Counted from the stretch's first letter, positions 17,811 through 25,262 are shown. The stretch is 37,830 nucleotides of DNA from JAHDBG01 sp963922685 (GCA_963922685.1 CAWUJM010000014.1:1-37830), one strand, 5' to 3'. A program made the numbers and translations. The notes: generated by a model from the letters alone, not told the origin.

Positions 17811-18525
17811 TCTGTAACATCGTACTCAGGCCAGCATCCCGATACATGGCTATCTGCTGCAGATCAATCATTTCACCATCTGTTCCGGCAGCCCGGTTGA
17901 CCACCAGCGCCAGACTGGCATACGCCAGACCCAACTCGCGCGCCAGTGCCGCTTCCGGCATCCCGGTCATACCAACCATATCGCACCCATCCTGTTGCAG
18001 ACGGCGGATTTCTGCTGCTGTTTCCAGTCTGGGACCCTGAGTTGCACCATAGACTCCGCGTGGCACACAGGCGATGTTGCCGGACTGAGCTGCCTGCAGC
18101 AGGGCCTGGCGTAACGAGGCACTGTAAGGCGAGCTGAAATCAATATGCCCGCAGGTATTGTCCAGACTGTTCGCAAATGTGTGTTCGCGACCATAGGTGT
18201 AATCAATGATCTGATCCGGGATACTGATCACGCCCGGTCCCAGTTCAGGATGGATGCCGCCGACTGTTGCCAGCCCGACAACCTGTTGTACCCCTGCTGC
18301 CCGCAGTGCCCACAGGTTTGCCCGATAGTTGATACGATGCGGCGGTATCTGATGTTGCAGACCATGACGCTGCAACACAATCACCGGTTGGTCTGCCAGC
18401 CGGACAGCATACAAAGGCGCCGATGGTTCGCCGTACGGCGTTGTCTGAATTACCGGATGATCTGGTTCAGCATCCGCAAATGGCTTGAGATCACAGCTGG
18501 CAATCAGGCCGGGTGTCTGTGGCAT
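17770..18525 (-). CDS. mtnP: Methylthioadenosine/methylthioinosine phosphorylase, probably MTI-type
   Basis: Purine nucleoside phosphorylase family member that yields 5-methylthioribose 1-phosphate for MtnA. The frame opens at 18576, but the ATG at 18525 (MPQTPGLIAS) gives the typical N-terminus and clears the folD stop. Blocks include NYRANLWAL, GLATVGGIHPELGPG, TQGPRLETAAEIRRL and GCDMVGMTGMPEAALA. Near the base-binding site the sequence is ALVVNRAAG, with Asn where MTA-specific enzymes have Asp. Family knowledge ties Asn to 6-oxopurines, as in the Pseudomonas S-methyl-5'-thioinosine phosphorylase. I infer an MTI-type enzyme, which would need an MTA deaminase. It is convergent with mtnC, with a 41-base overlap. 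Confidence 0.9.
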   Translation of the reverse strand: MPQTPGLIASCDLKPFADAEPDHPVIQTTPYGEPSAPLYAVRLADQPVIVLQRHGLQHQIPPHRINYRANLWALRAAGVQQVVGLATVGGIHPELGPGVISIPDQIIDYTYGREHTFANSLDNTCGHIDFSSPYSASLRQALLQAAQSGNIACVPRGVYGATQGPRLETAAEIRRLQQDGCDMVGMTGMPEAALARELGLAYASLALVVNRAAGTDGEMIDLQQIAMYRDAGLSTMLQIIAAFCRQKDHCS

Positions 18526-18532
18526 AGTGGTA

Positions 18533-19384
18533 TCAGCTGGTAGCGGCCTGTACCGTATTCTGCAACAGGCTGGCAACTGTCATGGGCCCGACACCGCCCG
18601 GCACTGGTGTGATCCAGGCAGCTGTGTCACAGGCCGCCGTATAATCAACGTCACCGCACAGGCTACCATCCGGCAGGCGATTGATGCCGACATCAATCAC
18701 CACTGAGCCTGGTCTGATCCAGTCACCCGGAATAAAGCGCGGTATGCCGACAGCAGCAATCACAATATCGGCAGCACCGACCTTATCGGCCAGCTGCGCC
18801 GTCCGGCTGTGGCACAGGGTCGGGGTGCAACCTGCGAGCAACAGTTCCAGTAACATCGGACGGCCCACAATGTTGGACTGGCCGACAATCACCGCATCTT
18901 TGCCACGTAGCGGGATGCCGGTGTGCTGCAGCAGCGTCATAATCCCTTTCGGTGTACAGGGTCGCAGGGTCGGTCGGCGTAATGTCAGACGACCAATATT
19001 GTACGGGTGAAATCCATCGACATCCTTATGTGGCGCAATCCGCTCGGTCACCTGATGTGCATCCAGATGTTCCGGTAGCGGCAACTGCACCAGAATACCG
19101 TGGATATCATCCCGCACATTCAGCTGATCAATAGTTGCCAGTAATGTATCCTGAGAACTGTCTGCCGACAGCCGGATCAGTTCGGAATGGAGCCCTGCCC
19201 GGGTGCAGGCGCGTTGTTTATTGCGCACATACACCTGCGAAGCCGGACTCTCGCCAACCAGCACCACCGCCAGGCCAGGCCTGACCTGATCCTGATTCAC
19301 GGTCTGCCTGATCTGTTCAATGATCTCAGCAGCGATGGCCCTGCCATCTAATAATTGTGCGCGCATGCTGGCAGCATTCTCCAT
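18533..19384 (-). CDS. folD: Methylenetetrahydrofolate dehydrogenase / methenyl-THF cyclohydrolase
   Basis: Bifunctional folate enzyme that interconverts 5,10-methylene- and 10-formyl-tetrahydrofolate with NADP. The frame extends to a TTG at 19405, but ATGs at 19384 and 19366 are better; MRAQLLDGRAIAAEI (from 19366) is the usual N-terminus. Conserved blocks are YVRNKQRAC with the catalytic lysine, LPEHLDAHQV, DGFHPYNIGRL, PCTPKGIMTLL and VIVGQSNIVGRP for NADP. Length is normal at about 277-290 residues. It lies seven bases upstream of mtnP on the same strand. The mosaic repeat region begins about 40 bases beyond its start. Confidence 0.97.
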   Translation of the reverse strand: MENAASMRAQLLDGRAIAAEIIEQIRQTVNQDQVRPGLAVVLVGESPASQVYVRNKQRACTRAGLHSELIRLSADSSQDTLLATIDQLNVRDDIHGILVQLPLPEHLDAHQVTERIAPHKDVDGFHPYNIGRLTLRRPTLRPCTPKGIMTLLQHTGIPLRGKDAVIVGQSNIVGRPMLLELLLAGCTPTLCHSRTAQLADKVGAADIVIAAVGIPRFIPGDWIRPGSVVIDVGINRLPDGSLCGDVDYTAACDTAAWITPVPGGVGPMTVASLLQNTVQAATS

Positions 19385-19420
19385 AGACAAAACAACAGGG
19401 TGCAAACTGATGTGGGTGAT

Positions 19421-19905
19421 CTCAGTGTCAGCGTTATCCGGTCACGATTCTCCGAGGTACGCCATAAACCCATCCGTGGGGGCTCGGCTGCGGCCATCCG
19501 GGCCGCAGACGCCCTCGGAGAACCGTGACCGGATAACGCCTTTCAGTGAGGTGGCACAACCACCCCCGTGGCTATTTTCAGGATGACACCGCGTCATTCT
19601 GCACGCAGTTGCGAAATCCATCTGGGGTCAGACGGGATAGATGAGTGGCAAATCAGATAGATGGTACGACTATAGCTTCGCTGCGCCCGGAATGACACGT
19701 GTTCGCCAGATCGTAAACAGGTGTTGAGGTGCTGGTCGGTGCCTACCTGAAAATAGCGATGCAGGTGGCTGTCCCACTGTACCTGAAGAAGCATTCCCGG
19801 GTCTGCTCTCCGAGGGCGTCTGCGGCCCGGATGGCCGCAGCCGAGCCCCCACGGATGGGTTTATGGCGTACCTCGGAGAGCAGACCCGGGAATGCTGACA
19901 CTGAG
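19421..19905. repeat. Head-to-head pair of mosaic palindromic repeats
   Basis: The region is bounded by ctcagtgtcag (19421-19431) and its inverse ctgacactgag (19895-19905). It holds two copies in opposite orientation that meet near 19600-19700. Each contains an identical 71-base core (19450-19520 and, inverted, 19808-19878) with CTCCGAGG...CCTCGGAG ends and an inner tgcggcc/ggccgca stem. The arms outside the cores are self-complementary but differ between copies: gcgttatccggtcac paired with gtgaccggataacgc, and agcattcccgggtctg paired with cagacccgggaatgct. The outer parts (gtggcacaaccacc...gctattttcagg) are also shared. A small hairpin-type repeat (ttcgctgcgcccggaatgac) is at 19677-19696. 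No gene is credible in 19406-19965. Confidence 0.85.
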
Positions 19906-19965
19906 TTTCAGAGTATTAGCCCACAATTGTTTGATCTTATTACATACCGCTTACAGGAAACCGCT

Positions 19966-20223
19966 ATGTCCGGCACAACCACCATGACCGTACGTCTCAA
20001 CCCGAGCCTGTATGACTTTGTCAGAACGCATATCGGTCAGACCGGAACCTACGAAAACATCAGCGAATACATCCGGTCTCTGATCCGGCGTGATAAGGAA
20101 CAGACAGAGCAGGCGGCCTGTGAACGTCTGAAGACGGAGTTACAACATGCCTTCAGTGCGCCGGAAGAGACTTACCAACCACTGACTGCCGATGACATCA
20201 TCTGTCGCCATATCGCACGATGA
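19966..20223 (+). CDS. ParD-like ribbon-helix-helix antitoxin
   Basis: Small DNA-binding antitoxin of the CopG/ParD type, 85 residues. The frame is open from 19729 through the repeats, but the true start is the ATG at 19966 (MSGTTTMTVRL), preceded by acaggaaa. The beta strand TMTVRLNPSLYDFV and the helices GTYENISEYIRSLIRRDKE (about 28-46) form the ribbon-helix-helix. The C-terminal part would wrap the toxin. The stop overlaps by four bases (ATGA) the start of a broken toxin reading frame, the usual parDE arrangement. An antitoxin of this type normally represses its own promoter, which would have to lie in the repeat region. Confidence 0.85.
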   Translation: MSGTTTMTVRLNPSLYDFVRTHIGQTGTYENISEYIRSLIRRDKEQTEQAACERLKTELQHAFSAPEETYQPLTADDIICRHIAR

Positions 20224-20317
20224 GCCGTGTGCGTATCCAGCAGGCTGCCATGAAAAGATGCACCAGATAGCGCGCTTCAAAGATGACTTCGGCACCCTGT
20301 CAGACAACAGAACGTAA
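20220..20317 (+). pseudogene. Frameshifted and truncated ParE-like toxin remnant
   Basis: The ATG overlapping the antitoxin stop opens MSRVRIQQAAMK and then hits a stop at 20268-20270. In another frame from 20258 the sequence continues MHQIARFKDDFGTLSDN to a stop at 20315-20317. Joined, this reads like the N-terminus of a RelE/ParE toxin (RV.....A..D..QIARF) with a small deletion, followed by loss of the rest. Its end runs 18 bases into the 3' end of hemB. The ParE assignment rests on position and a short motif. Confidence 0.55.
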
Positions 20318-21301
20318 CCAGACCGCTGCTGACTTCGCAAAATAGGTCAGTATCGCATCCGCGCCCGCACGCCTGATCCCGAGTAAAGATTCCAGCACCG
20401 CCGGTTGTTCATCCAGCCAGCCCTGCTGCACAGCAGCCTGTAACATCGCATACTCACCGCTGACCTGATACGCCAGGGTCGGCACACCAGACCGTTCTTT
20501 CACCCGCCACACAATATCCAGATATGGCAGTGCTGGCTTGACCATCACCAGATCTGCCCCTTCATTCAGATCCAGAGCCACTTCACGCAGGGCCTCATTG
20601 CTGTTTGCCGGATCCTGCTGATAGGTGGTTTTATCCCCACCCTGCAGGTTCGCAGCCGATCCCACCGCATCCCGAAACGGGCCATAAAACGCCGAAGCAT
20701 ATTTTGCCGAATAGGCCAGAATGCGTGTATGGATATGACCTGCTTCTTCCAGTACTGCCCGGATCCGCCCGATACGCCCATCCATCATATCTGACGGTGC
20801 CACAATATCTGCACCGGCCTCGGCATGTGATAAGGCCTGACGACACAAGACATCAACTGTCTCATCGTTCAGCACATAGCCCTGCCCGTCCACCACACCG
20901 TCCTGCCCGTGACTGGTATACGGATCCAGTGCCACATCCGTGATGACACCTAGTTCAGGTACGGCTGCCTTCACTGCCCGCACGGCCTGCTGAGTCAGGC
21001 CTTCCGGATGACAGGCTGCTGCCGCATCGGTACTTTTACAGGTCGCATCCGGCACCGGAAACAACGCAATCGCCGGGATTCCCAGCCTGCATATTTCTTC
21101 CGCCTCACGCACCAGCCGATCTATGCTCAGACGCTGCACTCCCGGCATTGACAGCACCGGCTCAGTCTTATCAACACCCGGTATGACAAACAACGGTTGA
21201 ATCAGATCGGCGGGTGTCAGAACAGTTTCACGCATCATCCGGCGTGAAAACACATCACACCGCATCCGCCGCATTCGCAATTGCGGAAAGGATGCTGTCA
21301 T
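20300..21301 (-). CDS. hemB: Delta-aminolevulinic acid dehydratase (porphobilinogen synthase)
   Basis: Condenses two 5-aminolevulinate molecules to porphobilinogen in heme synthesis. The protein has 333 residues. The two Schiff-base lysines are Lys200 in AYSAKYASAFYGPFRDA and Lys255 in MVKPALPYLD. The metal-site segment reads TDVALDPYTSHGQDG (about 121-135), the Asp-rich Mg-type version, not the cysteine-rich zinc type; this resembles Pseudomonas HemB. Its start overlaps the bolA-like stop, and aroK lies further upstream on the same strand. The 3' end is overlapped by the toxin remnant but the normal C-terminus (AKSAAVWL) is kept. Confidence 0.97.
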   Translation of the reverse strand: MTASFPQLRMRRMRCDVFSRRMMRETVLTPADLIQPLFVIPGVDKTEPVLSMPGVQRLSIDRLVREAEEICRLGIPAIALFPVPDATCKSTDAAAACHPEGLTQQAVRAVKAAVPELGVITDVALDPYTSHGQDGVVDGQGYVLNDETVDVLCRQALSHAEAGADIVAPSDMMDGRIGRIRAVLEEAGHIHTRILAYSAKYASAFYGPFRDAVGSAANLQGGDKTTYQQDPANSNEALREVALDLNEGADLVMVKPALPYLDIVWRVKERSGVPTLAYQVSGEYAMLQAAVQQGWLDEQPAVLESLLGIRRAGADAILTYFAKSAAVWLRSVV

Positions 21302-21552
21302 CCTAAGCTATCTGCAACTTCATCCGGCGTCTTTGCCGTGATGGACAAGGCATGTAACCTGTCACTGTCAATTTCATCACGCACTGTCGCCATCACCTGA
21401 CGATGTCGCTGCACCAGGCTTTTGCCCGCAAAGTCAGCACTCACGATAAACGCTGAAAAATGCCGACCATCACCATCCACTTCAATCTGTGCACCGGGGA
21501 ACCCGGCTGCAAGCAATGCCTGTACCTGATCAGTTTCCATAACATTATCCAC
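21298..21552 (-). CDS. BolA/IbaG-family protein
   Basis: Small protein of 80-84 residues of the BolA family, which partner monothiol glutaredoxins in iron-sulfur handling. The frame begins at a GTG (21550-21552) with an aaggt site; the in-frame ATG at 21538-21540 (METDQVQALL) is the alternative start. The pattern PGAQIEVDGDGRHFSAFIVS, with the family's His near the middle, and the later LVQRHRQVMA and LHALSITAKTP fit the IbaG (YrbA) branch better than BolA itself. It lies between aroK (nine bases upstream) and hemB (ATGA overlap). The link to HemB could reflect shared iron metabolism, which is inference. Confidence 0.88.
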   Translation of the reverse strand: MDNVMETDQVQALLAAGFPGAQIEVDGDGRHFSAFIVSADFAGKSLVQRHRQVMATVRDEIDSDRLHALSITAKTPDEVADSLG

Positions 21553-21561
21553 ATCAGACCT

Positions 21562-22122
21562 TCAAACCAGTGCCTTCAGAATCCGCGCCACCACTTCATC
21601 CACCGTACACCGCTCAACGGATACGATATGATCCGCCGCCGCCCGGTACAATGGTTCACGTTCACACCACAGAGCACGCAGACGTGCCAGCGGATCCGGC
21701 GTATCCAGCAAAGGCCGGTGTCGACTGTGACGCGTACGCTGATATTGCTGCCCGGGCGAGCAACATAAAAACACAACCTGTCCACGCTCTGCCAGATGCT
21801 GACGATTCACCTCACGCAACAGACTGCCACCCCCCATCGCCAGCACACAACGATTGTGCCGGGTCAGCTGATCAATCACCTGCTGTTCGCGCGCACGAAA
21901 GCCATCTTCGCCTTCAGCTGCGAAGATTTGCGGTATACTCTGCCCGGCCTGACGCACAATCTCGGCATCCGTATCGGTAAAATGCCAGGTTAAATGTTCC
22001 GCCAGCAATCTGCCGACTGTCGTTTTACCTGCACCCATCGGACCGACTAAAAAGATACGCTGCGGCGGTTTCAGACCATCTTTCCGACTCTCCACACCAG
22101 ATGCATGCACAGGAGCAACCAT
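21562..22122 (-). CDS. aroK: Shikimate kinase
   Basis: Phosphorylates shikimate at the 3-hydroxyl in the chorismate pathway. The frame runs up to 22176, but the likely start is the ATG at 22120-22122 (MVAPVH), giving 186 residues. The core starts at RIFLVGPMGAGKTTVGRLLA (P-loop). Next come FTDTDAEIV with the magnesium Asp, EDGFRAREQQV, the CVLAMGGGSLL motif, and the LID arginines in RTRHSRHRPLL. No clear ribosome-binding site precedes this ATG, so an internal GTG is possible. Its start codon overlaps that of the divergent TRAP gene by two bases. Confidence 0.94.
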   Translation of the reverse strand: MVAPVHASGVESRKDGLKPPQRIFLVGPMGAGKTTVGRLLAEHLTWHFTDTDAEIVRQAGQSIPQIFAAEGEDGFRAREQQVIDQLTRHNRCVLAMGGGSLLREVNRQHLAERGQVVFLCCSPGQQYQRTRHSRHRPLLDTPDPLARLRALWCEREPLYRAAADHIVSVERCTVDEVVARILKALV

Positions 22123-23185
22123 GTTAACCAAGCCCCGGATTCTCAGCCTGCTGCTCAGTATGATGCTGCTCAGCACCGCTGCCCTGGCCGACAGAACTTA
22201 TCATCTGCGCCTGGCGGAAAGCTGGCCGCCTAACTTTCCGATATTTGGTGAATCCACCAGAACGTTTAAGCAACAGGTCGAAGCCCTCTCGGACGGACGA
22301 CTCAGAATCACTATCCATGCAAAAAATAAACACAAGGCCCCGTTCGGTATCTTTGATATGGTCCGGTCCGGCCAGTACGATATGGGCCATTCTGCTTCTT
22401 ACTACTGGAAAGGTAAGGATCCGAATACCTTATATTTCACCACCATGCCTTTCGGCATGACCGCACCCGAACAATATGCCTGGTTTTACCACGGTGGCGG
22501 GATGCAGCTGATGCAGAAAGTATACGACAAATATGGTCTGCTATCTTTTCTGGGCGGTAATACCGGTAATCAGATGGGAGGTTGGTTTCAGAAAGAAATC
22601 AACAGTGTGGCTGATCTGAAAGGTCTGAAGATGCGCATCCCCGGCTTCGCTGGTGAAGTGCTCGCAAAACTAGGTGCAAAACCGACCAATATCCCTGCCG
22701 GAGAACTCTATACCGCACTGGAACGACGCACAATAGATGCTCTGGAATGGGTCGGTCCCTCGCTGGATCTACGTATGGGCTTTCACAAAATCGCACCTTA
22801 TTATTATACTGGCTGGCACGAGCCCGCAACTGAATTACAATTTCTGATCAATAAGAAAAAGTTTGCCAGTCTGCCTGCTGATCTGCAGGCGATTCTGCGT
22901 GTCGCAATGCAAAGTGCTGCACATGATATGTATGCCCGCTCCTATCACGAAAGTGCTATGAACTGGGCAAAGATCAGACAGGACTATCCGCAGGTGCAGA
23001 TCAGAACCTTCCCGAAATCCGTAATAGACGCGATGCGCACCGCAAACGAGCAATTACTGGCAGAACGGGCAGCAAACGATCCACTGGCAAAAGAAATCAT
23101 TGCATCACAACAGGCCTACCTGCAGAAAGTCCGGGCCTGGACGCGTATTTCCGACCAGGCCTATCTGAATGCACTCAGCGAATAG
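22121..23185 (+). CDS. TRAP transporter substrate-binding protein (DctP family)
   Basis: Periplasmic binding protein of a tripartite TRAP uptake system, 354 residues. The signal peptide is clear: a Lys/Arg-containing start, a Leu-rich core at 9-20, and cleavage near ALA-DR at 23/24. The body has the DctP pattern, with GGWFQKEINSVADLKGLKMR and then the substrate-binding arginine region RIPGFAGEVLAKLGA, followed by IPAGELYTALERRTIDALEW. This resembles TakP-like 2-oxoacid binding proteins, but the ligand cannot be set from sequence alone. A strong aggag site precedes the ATG. The DctQ and DctM permease genes are absent here. trpD follows 11 bases downstream. Confidence 0.92.
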   Translation: MLTKPRILSLLLSMMLLSTAALADRTYHLRLAESWPPNFPIFGESTRTFKQQVEALSDGRLRITIHAKNKHKAPFGIFDMVRSGQYDMGHSASYYWKGKDPNTLYFTTMPFGMTAPEQYAWFYHGGGMQLMQKVYDKYGLLSFLGGNTGNQMGGWFQKEINSVADLKGLKMRIPGFAGEVLAKLGAKPTNIPAGELYTALERRTIDALEWVGPSLDLRMGFHKIAPYYYTGWHEPATELQFLINKKKFASLPADLQAILRVAMQSAAHDMYARSYHESAMNWAKIRQDYPQVQIRTFPKSVIDAMRTANEQLLAERAANDPLAKEIIASQQAYLQKVRAWTRISDQAYLNALSE

Positions 23186-23196
23186 GAAACAGTGAC

Positions 23197-24243
23197 ATGA
23201 CAACAGAAACCGGCCTGGCTGCAGCGATCAATCAGGTTGTGCAGCGTCAGGATCTGGATGCAGTCACCATGACGCAGGTCATGCACACCATCATGAGCGG
23301 CGGTGCAACCGATGCTCAGATCGGTGGTTTACTGATTGGCCTGCGCATGAAAGGTGAAACGGTTGACGAGATCACGGCTGCGGCACAGGTGATGCGCGAA
23401 CTGGTGAAGGGTGTTGATATCAGCGGTCTGGCCCATGCCGTTGATATTGTCGGTACCGGTGGTGATGCCAGTAATACCTTCAACATCTCAACAGCCAGCA
23501 CCTTCGTGGCAGCCGCTGCAGGTTGCCATGTTGCCAAGCATGGTAACCGTGCGGTCTCCAGCCGCTCCGGCAGTGCCGACCTGCTGGAGGCTGCCAACGT
23601 CAGGCTACAGCTCAGCCCGGAACAGGTTGCCGGATGCGTGCGCCGGGTCGGGGTCGGCTTCATGTTTGCTCCCGGCCATCATAGTGCCATGAAGCATGCC
23701 ATCGGGCCACGCAGACAGCTGGTGACCCGCACCCTGTTCAACCTGCTGGGACCACTCACCAATCCGGCGGGTGTTGCTAATATAGTACTCGGTGTGTTTG
23801 ATCAGACTTGGGTACTGCCTCTGGCACATGTTCTGCGTCGACTGGGCGCAGAACATGCCATCGTTGTCTGTGCCGACGATGGCCTGGACGAAATCAGCAT
23901 CACCGGCAGGACACTGGTCGCTGAATTGCGCCAGGGCCGGATTGAACAATATTCAGTGACACCAGAAAAGTTTGGCCTGAAACCTGCGCAGCTGGCAGAT
24001 ATTCAGGTTGCAGATGTTCGTCAAAGTCTGACCATGGTGCGCGACCTGCTGGCGGGCAAACCGGGCGCAGCCAGTGATATCGTCGCACTGAATGCAGGTG
24101 CCGCCTTATATGTCTCAGGAATAACGACTAGCCTGCATACCGGCGTATCCCGTGCTCAGGAAATATTGCGTAGCGGCGCAGGGGCAGAACGACTGCAACA
24201 ACTTGCCGACCTGACCGGAACCTTCAATCCGGGGCCGGAATAA
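23197..24243 (+). CDS. trpD: Anthranilate phosphoribosyltransferase
   Basis: Transfers phosphoribose from PRPP to anthranilate in tryptophan synthesis. The protein has 348 residues. Conserved blocks are VDIVGTGGDASNTFNISTAS (about 83-102), VAKHGNRAVSSRSGSADLLE, PGHHSAMKHAIGPRRQL, TLFNLLGPLTNPAG and DDGLDEISITG. It has no TrpG fusion. No other trp gene is present; its upstream neighbour is an unrelated TRAP binding protein with an 11-base gap. It is convergent with fdxA across a small hairpin. Confidence 0.96.
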   Translation: MTTETGLAAAINQVVQRQDLDAVTMTQVMHTIMSGGATDAQIGGLLIGLRMKGETVDEITAAAQVMRELVKGVDISGLAHAVDIVGTGGDASNTFNISTASTFVAAAAGCHVAKHGNRAVSSRSGSADLLEAANVRLQLSPEQVAGCVRRVGVGFMFAPGHHSAMKHAIGPRRQLVTRTLFNLLGPLTNPAGVANIVLGVFDQTWVLPLAHVLRRLGAEHAIVVCADDGLDEISITGRTLVAELRQGRIEQYSVTPEKFGLKPAQLADIQVADVRQSLTMVRDLLAGKPGAASDIVALNAGAALYVSGITTSLHTGVSRAQEILRSGAGAERLQQLADLTGTFNPGPE

Positions 24244-24250
24244 AGGTTGC

Positions 24251-24269
24251 GACTGCGCTTCGCACAGTC
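24251..24269. terminator. Candidate bidirectional hairpin between trpD and fdxA
   Basis: gactgcgcttcgcacagtc forms a stem GACTG/CAGTC with an inner GC/GC pair, one mismatch and a short loop. It lies between the convergent trpD and fdxA ends and touches the fdxA stop. There is no T-tract on either strand, so termination is only weakly supported. Confidence 0.35.
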
Positions 24270-24591
24270 AGCGTTCGAGTAAATCCAGCTTACCTGGTTT
24301 ATTCTGCCAATCATCAGCATCTTCAGGTGGTGCAATCTGTTCCGTGATCACCGGCCATGCCGCAGCTAACTCAGCATTTAATGCCAGAAAGTGTTGCTCT
24401 GATTCCGGCAGATCGTCTTCTGACAGAATCGCCTCTATCGGGCACTCAGGCTCACATAAAGCACAATCAATACATTCATCCGGATCAATGACCAGAAAAT
24501 TCGGCCCTTCGTGAAAACAATCGACTGGGCAGACTTCCACACAGTCGGTATATTTGCATTTAATGCAGTTTTCCGTCACGACAAAGGTCAT
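24268..24591 (-). CDS. fdxA: Seven-iron ferredoxin (FdxA type)
   Basis: Low-potential electron carrier with one [3Fe-4S] and one [4Fe-4S] cluster. The protein has 107 residues and is very close to Azotobacter ferredoxin I. Cysteines at 9, 12, 17, 21, 25, 40, 43, 46 and 50 are visible in ENCIKCKYTDCVEVCPVDC and ECIDCALCEPEC. The C-terminal tail EQHFLALNAELAAAWP and the W-NKPGKLDLLER end are also typical. It is not next to an obvious redox partner. The coiled-coil/winged-helix gene upstream has its own terminator, so fdxA should have its own promoter in 24592-24623. Confidence 0.97.
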   Translation of the reverse strand: MTFVVTENCIKCKYTDCVEVCPVDCFHEGPNFLVIDPDECIDCALCEPECPIEAILSEDDLPESEQHFLALNAELAAAWPVITEQIAPPEDADDWQNKPGKLDLLER

Positions 24592-24623
24592 ATCATTTCT
24601 CCATCCGGATTCAGAAGTCAGAA

Positions 24624-24655
24624 TAAAAAAACAGGTAAGTATGACACTTACCTGT
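24624..24655 (-). terminator. Intrinsic terminator for the coiled-coil/winged-helix gene
   Basis: acaggtaagt (24631-24640) and acttacctgt (24646-24655) form a perfect 10-base stem with a five-base loop. On the minus strand the stem is followed by TTTTTTATTC. It lies 59 bases after the stop of the minus-strand gene at 24715-25176. Confidence 0.85.
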
Positions 24656-24714
24656 CACTAACCGGCCAGTTTCTCCTGCAACATAACCGCTTGACATTAT
24701 TCCGTTTACAATAT

Positions 24715-25176
24715 TCAGACTGACATTGTTGATTCTGCCAGTTGATACACAGCACGTACCGGAGACACTAACCTGCCCTGGCGCTTCAGATAAGATAAGG
24801 TCTGACTCAGATTGGATATGTTAAGGTCAGTCTGTGCCAGTGCTGTACGCAGATCGGCTGTACTCATCTGACCGCCGGCTGCCTGTAGTCTCTCCAGCAC
24901 AGCCTGACTGATGCTGTCACCATTATTATTACGGCCGCGACGATTTTCTGTCGGCATATCGGGCGACATCTTTTCTCTTATCGCATCAATGCGTTTTTCT
25001 ACTGCACTGACAGATTTTTTGTACTCTTTCTCCATATCACGTCTTTCCTGACGCAGGCTGTGCAGCTCATCCCGCAATTCTTTACGGGCAACCTGAGCTT
25101 CTTCGCTTCTGCGCGATCTGGCTAAATCAAATAATTCCTGTGATGTCATTTCGTGAATCGGTTTATCCATGAACAT
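24715..25176 (-). CDS. Coiled-coil plus winged-helix protein, candidate DNA-binding regulator
   Basis: I do not recognise this 153-residue protein. The N-terminal half (about 12-72) is highly charged and helical, with the heptad-like run KELRDELHSLRQERRDMEKE suggesting a coiled coil or dimerisation helix. A short Arg/Asn-rich linker (ENRRGRNNNGD) follows. The C-terminal part, about 88-147, reads like a winged helix: ISQAVLERLQAAGGQMSTAD, then ISNLSQTLSYLKRQGRLVSP as recognition helix and wing. The layout recalls small nucleoid-type or phage-like regulators, but the fold call is by eye. The gene is monocistronic: AT-rich DNA upstream and an intrinsic terminator downstream. Confidence 0.55.
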   Translation of the reverse strand: MFMDKPIHEMTSQELFDLARSRRSEEAQVARKELRDELHSLRQERRDMEKEYKKSVSAVEKRIDAIREKMSPDMPTENRRGRNNNGDSISQAVLERLQAAGGQMSTADLRTALAQTDLNISNLSQTLSYLKRQGRLVSPVRAVYQLAESTMSV

Positions 25177-25195
25177 TCTCCTGAATGTGAATATA

Positions 25196-25262
25196 TCGGA
25201 CTCTCTGCGTCCATACTTGTAACAGTGCGATATAATTTAATCTATATTGTATAGTTTGTAAA
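25196..25262 (-). promoter_or_regulatory. AT-rich putative promoter region of the coiled-coil/winged-helix gene
   Basis: On the minus strand, TTTACA (25257-25262) is followed after 17 bases by TAAATT, with further AT-rich sequence up to the gene. This is the only strongly AT-rich gap nearby. A TATAAT also occurs on the plus strand, so the exact elements are uncertain. Confidence 0.3.

Noticed and set aside
19320..19586. An 88-codon plus-strand frame covering the folD start and repeat
   Set aside because: Its translation comes from folD antisense plus the palindromic repeat; such frames are common artefacts of repeats.
19421..19905. CRISPR array
   Set aside because: There are only two cores, in opposite orientation, with no regular spacer pattern.
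19729..19965. N-terminal extension of the ParD-like gene
   Set aside because: These codons are translated repeat sequence; the ATG at 19966 has a proper ribosome-binding site and gives the usual family N-terminus.
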